NCBI GenBank assembly: GCA_964366875.1
Contig: CAYIVF010000020.1
Span: 1-13,439 of the forward strand
Length of the DNA stretch: 13,439 nucleotides
DNA from: CAYIVF01 sp964366875
GTDB taxonomy: Bacteria; Patescibacteriota; Minisyncoccia; Minisyncoccales; Staskawiczbacteraceae
Reading direction: 5' to 3'
The first letter of the stretch is position 1. Every line of letters begins with the position of its first letter. The translations under genes and the position numbers were made by a program. Positions 10,820 through 13,439 of this stretch are shown in pieces. Below the pieces are notes generated by a model. The model was not told the origin of the DNA. It searched no databases and saw nothing but the letters and a program-made list of their open reading frames with translations.

Positions 10820-12097
10820 ATGTGGTACGAAAAAATATTATTTCTTTTCAAAAACAAGGAGCTTAGAAACAAAATCCTTTTTGTACTTTTTCTCTTTGTT
10901 GTTTTTCGCGTAGCAGCCAACGTCCCCATTCCGGGAATCGGAACAGAAAACCTCAGAAAATTCTTTGACCAAAACCAGGTTTTTGGTCTTTTGAATATAT
11001 TTACAGGAGGAGCTTTGAGCAATTTTTCTGTTGTTTTATTGGGTTTAGGCCCCTATATTACAGCTACGATTATTTTGCAGCTGTTAACAATGATATTTCC
11101 TGTGCTAGAGAGGATGTACAAAGAAGAAGGTGAATCGGGGCGTCAAAAATTTAATCAATACTCAAGACTGCTTACGATTCCCTTAGCTATTTTTGAAGGA
11201 TACGGCATGTTAAGCGTTTTTCAGCGCCAAGGAATTATTTCAGGATTATCTTTACCAGTGTTTTTAAGTTCTATTCTTACTATTACGGCAGGAGCTATGT
11301 TTTTAATGTGGCTCGGTGAAATTATTTCAGAGCAGGGCGTGGGGAATGGAATCTCGCTTTTAATCTTTGCCGGTATCGTGGCTCGCTTGCCGATAAACAT
11401 ATTTGAAACATTTGTTTCTTTTGATCCTTCAAGAATTCCTTCTTATTTAGCCTTCGTTGTACTTGCGGTTGTCATAATATCAGGAGTTGTTTTGATTACA
11501 GAGGCGAGAAGAAACATACCGGTTTCTTATGCTAAAAGAGTAAGGGGAATGAAAATGTACGGAGGCACTTCAACTTATCTGCCTTTGAATGTTAACCCGG
11601 CTGGAGTTATTCCTATTATCTTTGCCTTGTCCATACTTTTGTTTCCAGGAATGATAGCTAGCTTTTTCGGAGGAACGCCCGGCTTGGTGGGCAGCGTCGC
11701 CACAGCCGTAGGCAGTTTTTTTAATAATGTCTGGGTGAACGGAGTATTGTATTTTTTGCTGGTTATTCTTTTTACTTATTTTTATACCGCAGTTACCTTT
11801 GATCCGAAAACTATTGCAGAAAACCTGCAGAAAATGGGCGGGTTTATTCCGGGCGTAAGGCCAGGCAGACCTACTTCTGATTTTCTAAAGCATATTTTAA
11901 ATAGAGTTTTATTCACCGGCGCTGTATTTTTAGGCCTTATCGCAGTTCTGCCTTCAATTGTAGCTGGAGCTACAGGTGTTACGGGGTTTACCTTTTTAAT
12001 CGGCGGCACATCTCTTTTAATAGTTGTGAGCGTAGTATTAGATACAATAAGGCAGATTAACGCTCAGCTTCAAATGAGGGAGTATGAGACATTCTAA
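10820..12097 (+). CDS. secY: Sec translocon channel subunit SecY
   Basis: SecY forms the protein-conducting channel in the cytoplasmic membrane with SecE, driven by SecA or by the docked ribosome. From ATG 10820 it has 425 residues and about ten membrane segments (approximately 19-35, 70-92, 116-132, 147-168, 177-198, 208-227, 262-284, 305-325, 363-385, 390-410). Conserved parts are ANVPIPGI (33-40), YITATIILQLLT (79-90), GRQKFNQYSR, EQGVGNGISLLIF, YAKRVRGMKMYGG (237-249) and the C5 loop FIPGVRPGRPT, where Arg347 matches the essential E. coli Arg357. The frame is open upstream to 10661 through hairpin copy 3 and into rplO, but that is not coding. It has no Shine-Dalgarno. Confidence 0.97.
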   Translation: MWYEKILFLFKNKELRNKILFVLFLFVVFRVAANVPIPGIGTENLRKFFDQNQVFGLLNIFTGGALSNFSVVLLGLGPYITATIILQLLTMIFPVLERMYKEEGESGRQKFNQYSRLLTIPLAIFEGYGMLSVFQRQGIISGLSLPVFLSSILTITAGAMFLMWLGEIISEQGVGNGISLLIFAGIVARLPINIFETFVSFDPSRIPSYLAFVVLAVVIISGVVLITEARRNIPVSYAKRVRGMKMYGGTSTYLPLNVNPAGVIPIIFALSILLFPGMIASFFGGTPGLVGSVATAVGSFFNNVWVNGVLYFLLVILFTYFYTAVTFDPKTIAENLQKMGGFIPGVRPGRPTSDFLKHILNRVLFTGAVFLGLIAVLPSIVAGATGVTGFTFLIGGTSLLIVVSVVLDTIRQINAQLQMREYETF

Positions 12098-12101
12098 AAA
12101 A

Positions 12102-12794
12102 ATGGACAAACAAGTTATAATTATATTCGGGCCTCCGGGTGCTGGAAAAGGCACCCAGGCAGGATTGCTAGCAGAGAGATTTGGTTTTTATTATTTTGAA
12201 ACAAGTAAGTTTTTAGAAAAAATATTTAGTTCTGAAGACCCAAAAAGACAATTTAAGATAGAAGGAAAGACATACACAGCAAAAGAAGAAAAAGAAAACT
12301 GGACAAAAGGGCTTTTAACCAGCCCGCCTTTTGTAACGCAATTGGTAAAAGAAAGTATTGAAAAAATTTTTAAAGAGCAGGAGGGCTTAATAATGGCTGG
12401 TTCCCCAAGAACTCTTTATGAGGCAGAGAGAATAATGCCAGAGATCGAAAAACTTTGCGGGAAAGACAACGTTAAAATAATTCTATTAGAAATAACGCCA
12501 GAAGAAACTATCAACAGGAACTCTGGCAGAAGAATTTGTGAATTGATGCGACACCCTATTTTACATAATAAAGAAACAGAGAGTTTGATGACTTGTCCCC
12601 TAGACGGCTCAAGATTAGTAAAAAGAAAAGATTTAGATGATCCAGAAACAATTAAAGTAAGAATCAAAGAATACACCGAAAGAACACTTCCCATGGTTGA
12701 ATACTTCAAAAAAAATAATATTAAAATTAAAAAAATTAATGGCGAACAGTCGGTGGCAGAAGTGTTCAAAAATATCTTAAAGGCGATTGAATAG
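12102..12794 (+). CDS. adk: Divergent adenylate kinase-like nucleoside monophosphate kinase
   Basis: Adenylate kinase interconverts 2 ADP with ATP and AMP; adk lies between secY and map in many bacteria, which supports the call. The P-loop FGPPGAGKGTQ (9-19) is perfect. The AMP-site motif STGD is replaced by ETSK (33-36), and DGFPR by AGSPR (99-103), keeping the arginine. NRNSGRR (138-144), KRKDLDDPETIKVR (174-187) and the LID are present, but the LID has only two cysteines, not the four of zinc-type enzymes. Nucleotide specificity may therefore differ. Length is 230. An in-frame ATG at 12084, preceded by GAGGGAG at a short spacing, would overlap secY and add six residues; I prefer 12102, 4 nt after the secY stop, but both are possible. 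Confidence 0.85.
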   Translation: MDKQVIIIFGPPGAGKGTQAGLLAERFGFYYFETSKFLEKIFSSEDPKRQFKIEGKTYTAKEEKENWTKGLLTSPPFVTQLVKESIEKIFKEQEGLIMAGSPRTLYEAERIMPEIEKLCGKDNVKIILLEITPEETINRNSGRRICELMRHPILHNKETESLMTCPLDGSRLVKRKDLDDPETIKVRIKEYTERTLPMVEYFKKNNIKIKKINGEQSVAEVFKNILKAIE

Positions 12795-12805
12795 TTTGCA
12801 AAATA

Positions 12806-13438
12806 ATGATAAAAATTAAAACACAAGAAGAAATAAGAATAATTTCTGAGGGTGGAAAAATTTTAGCTAATGTTTTAAAAGAGATTGAAAAATTAGTTAA
12901 GCCAGGAATTACCACTTTGGAATTAGACAGGGCCGCCGAGGCCCTTATTTTAAAACAGGGAGCCAAACCATCTTTTAAGGGATACGACGGTTTTCCTTAT
13001 TCTTTGTGCACTTCGGTAAATGAAAATATTGTGCACGGATTACCTTCAGATTATGTATTAAAGAACGGTGATTTGTTAAAACTAGACCTCGGCGTTTTAT
13101 ACAAAGGTTATAATACCGATATGGCTGTTACCTTAGCTTTAGGCGAAGTTTCTTTTGAAGCAAAAAGATTAATTAACGTTACAAAAAAATCCTTAAGGTT
13201 AGCAATTAAAAAGGTAAAGATTGGCAATACTATTGGAGACATTGGAAACACTATACAGAGATGCGTTGAAGACCAGGGGTTTGGAGTTGTGAAGGATTTG
13301 TGCGGGCATGGTATTGGTAAGAATATACACGAAGACCCAAAGATACCTAACTTTGGCAAAAGAAGGTCAGGTCCCGAGCTTGTCGAAGGAATGGTAATTT
13401 GTATTGAACCTATGGTAACGATGGGTGATTGGCACTTA
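12806..13438 (+). CDS. map: Methionine aminopeptidase type I (partial, right edge)
   Basis: MetAP removes the initiator methionine from new proteins at the tunnel exit. The frame runs from ATG 12806 through the edge of the window (211 residues; the family has about 250), so the C-terminus is cut off. Metal ligands Asp94 (LDLG), Asp105 (NTDMA), His168 (CGHGIG) and Glu201 (IEPM) are present, with His77 (NIVHGLP) and His175 (NIHEDP) for substrate; the last ligand, a glutamate in FEHT, would lie beyond the edge. It starts 11 nt after adk. The SGPELVEGM stretch (188-196) is encoded by a 19-mer that looks like a widespread dispersed repeat. Confidence 0.95.
   Translation, partial: MIKIKTQEEIRIISEGGKILANVLKEIEKLVKPGITTLELDRAAEALILKQGAKPSFKGYDGFPYSLCTSVNENIVHGLPSDYVLKNGDLLKLDLGVLYKGYNTDMAVTLALGEVSFEAKRLINVTKKSLRLAIKKVKIGNTIGDIGNTIQRCVEDQGFGVVKDLCGHGIGKNIHEDPKIPNFGKRRSGPELVEGMVICIEPMVTMGDWHL
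13372..13390 (+). repeat. Dispersed-repeat-like 19-mer inside map
   Basis: tcccgagcttgtcgaagga closely resembles a short sequence (cttcgacaagctc on the other strand) that I recall as highly repeated in many environmental bacterial genomes. Here it encodes PELVEG within the conserved MetAP turn GPxLxEGM. Whether it is a true repeat copy in this genome cannot be seen from one window. Confidence 0.35.
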
Positions 13439-13439
13439 A

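Noticed and set aside
11671..11710. GC-rich stretch in secY as another palindromic insert
   Set aside because: It encodes a periplasmic loop (GGTPGLVGSVATAVG) of normal length, and the short gccc/gggc pairing is not convincing.
1..13439. A defence, secretion, biosynthetic or other novel multi-gene system
   Set aside because: Every complete gene is a recognised member of the ribosomal/secY/adk/map cluster; novelty here is limited to RNA/DNA elements and inserts.

Overview
The window is a ribosomal-protein super-operon read entirely on the + strand: tuf, then the S10 cluster (rpsJ, rplC, rplD, rplW, rplB, rpsS, rplV, rpsC, rplP, rpmC, rpsQ), the spc cluster (rplN, rplX, rplE, rpsN, rpsH, rplF, rplR, rpsE, rplO, secY), then adk and a map gene cut by the right edge. 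Genes are AT-rich and packed tightly; many neighbours overlap or lie 0-5 nt apart, and few starts have a good Shine-Dalgarno.

The best guess at the organism is a Patescibacteria / Candidate Phyla Radiation (CPR) bacterium, perhaps Parcubacteria-like. The main support is the lack of rpmD (L30): rpsE runs 32 nt into rplO, leaving no room for it. CPR-style L15 and S10, basic tails on several ribosomal proteins, and palindromic GC-rich inserts inside core genes also fit. TGA is a stop (rplP, rpsQ), so this is code 11 and not the TGA=Gly code of Gracilibacteria/Absconditabacteria. The assignment is inferred from gene content, with no phylogeny run.

Layout: 1-226 is an unassigned edge plus the tuf promoter region; 227-1420 tuf; 1421-1448 a small hairpin spacer; 1449-1886 rpsJ; 1887-1972 an attenuator-like leader before rplC; 1973-8186 rplC to rpsN almost without gaps. 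From there three related hairpin elements occupy the only other sizeable spacers: after rpsN, after rpsH and after rplO. adk and map follow secY as in many bacteria.

The most interesting non-coding signal is this three-member hairpin family. Copies 1 and 2 differ at seven stem positions by paired, pairing-preserving changes, and copy 3 looks like a recombinant of the two types. The second theme is insertion of small palindromic repeats into essential ribosomal genes: the S10 N-terminal extension, the S3 KH domain, the L22 tail (same 27-mer twice, in two frames), and possibly L6, L18 and MetAP. No defence system, mobile-element gene, CRISPR array, tRNA or rRNA was seen.

Functionally the genes give the decoding factor EF-Tu, the core of both ribosomal subunits (the exit-tunnel proteins L4, L22, L23, L24 and L29, the peptidyl-transferase proteins L2, L3 and L16, and the mRNA-entry proteins S3 and S5), the Sec translocon channel that docks on the tunnel exit, an adenylate-kinase-like enzyme, and the methionine aminopeptidase that trims new proteins.
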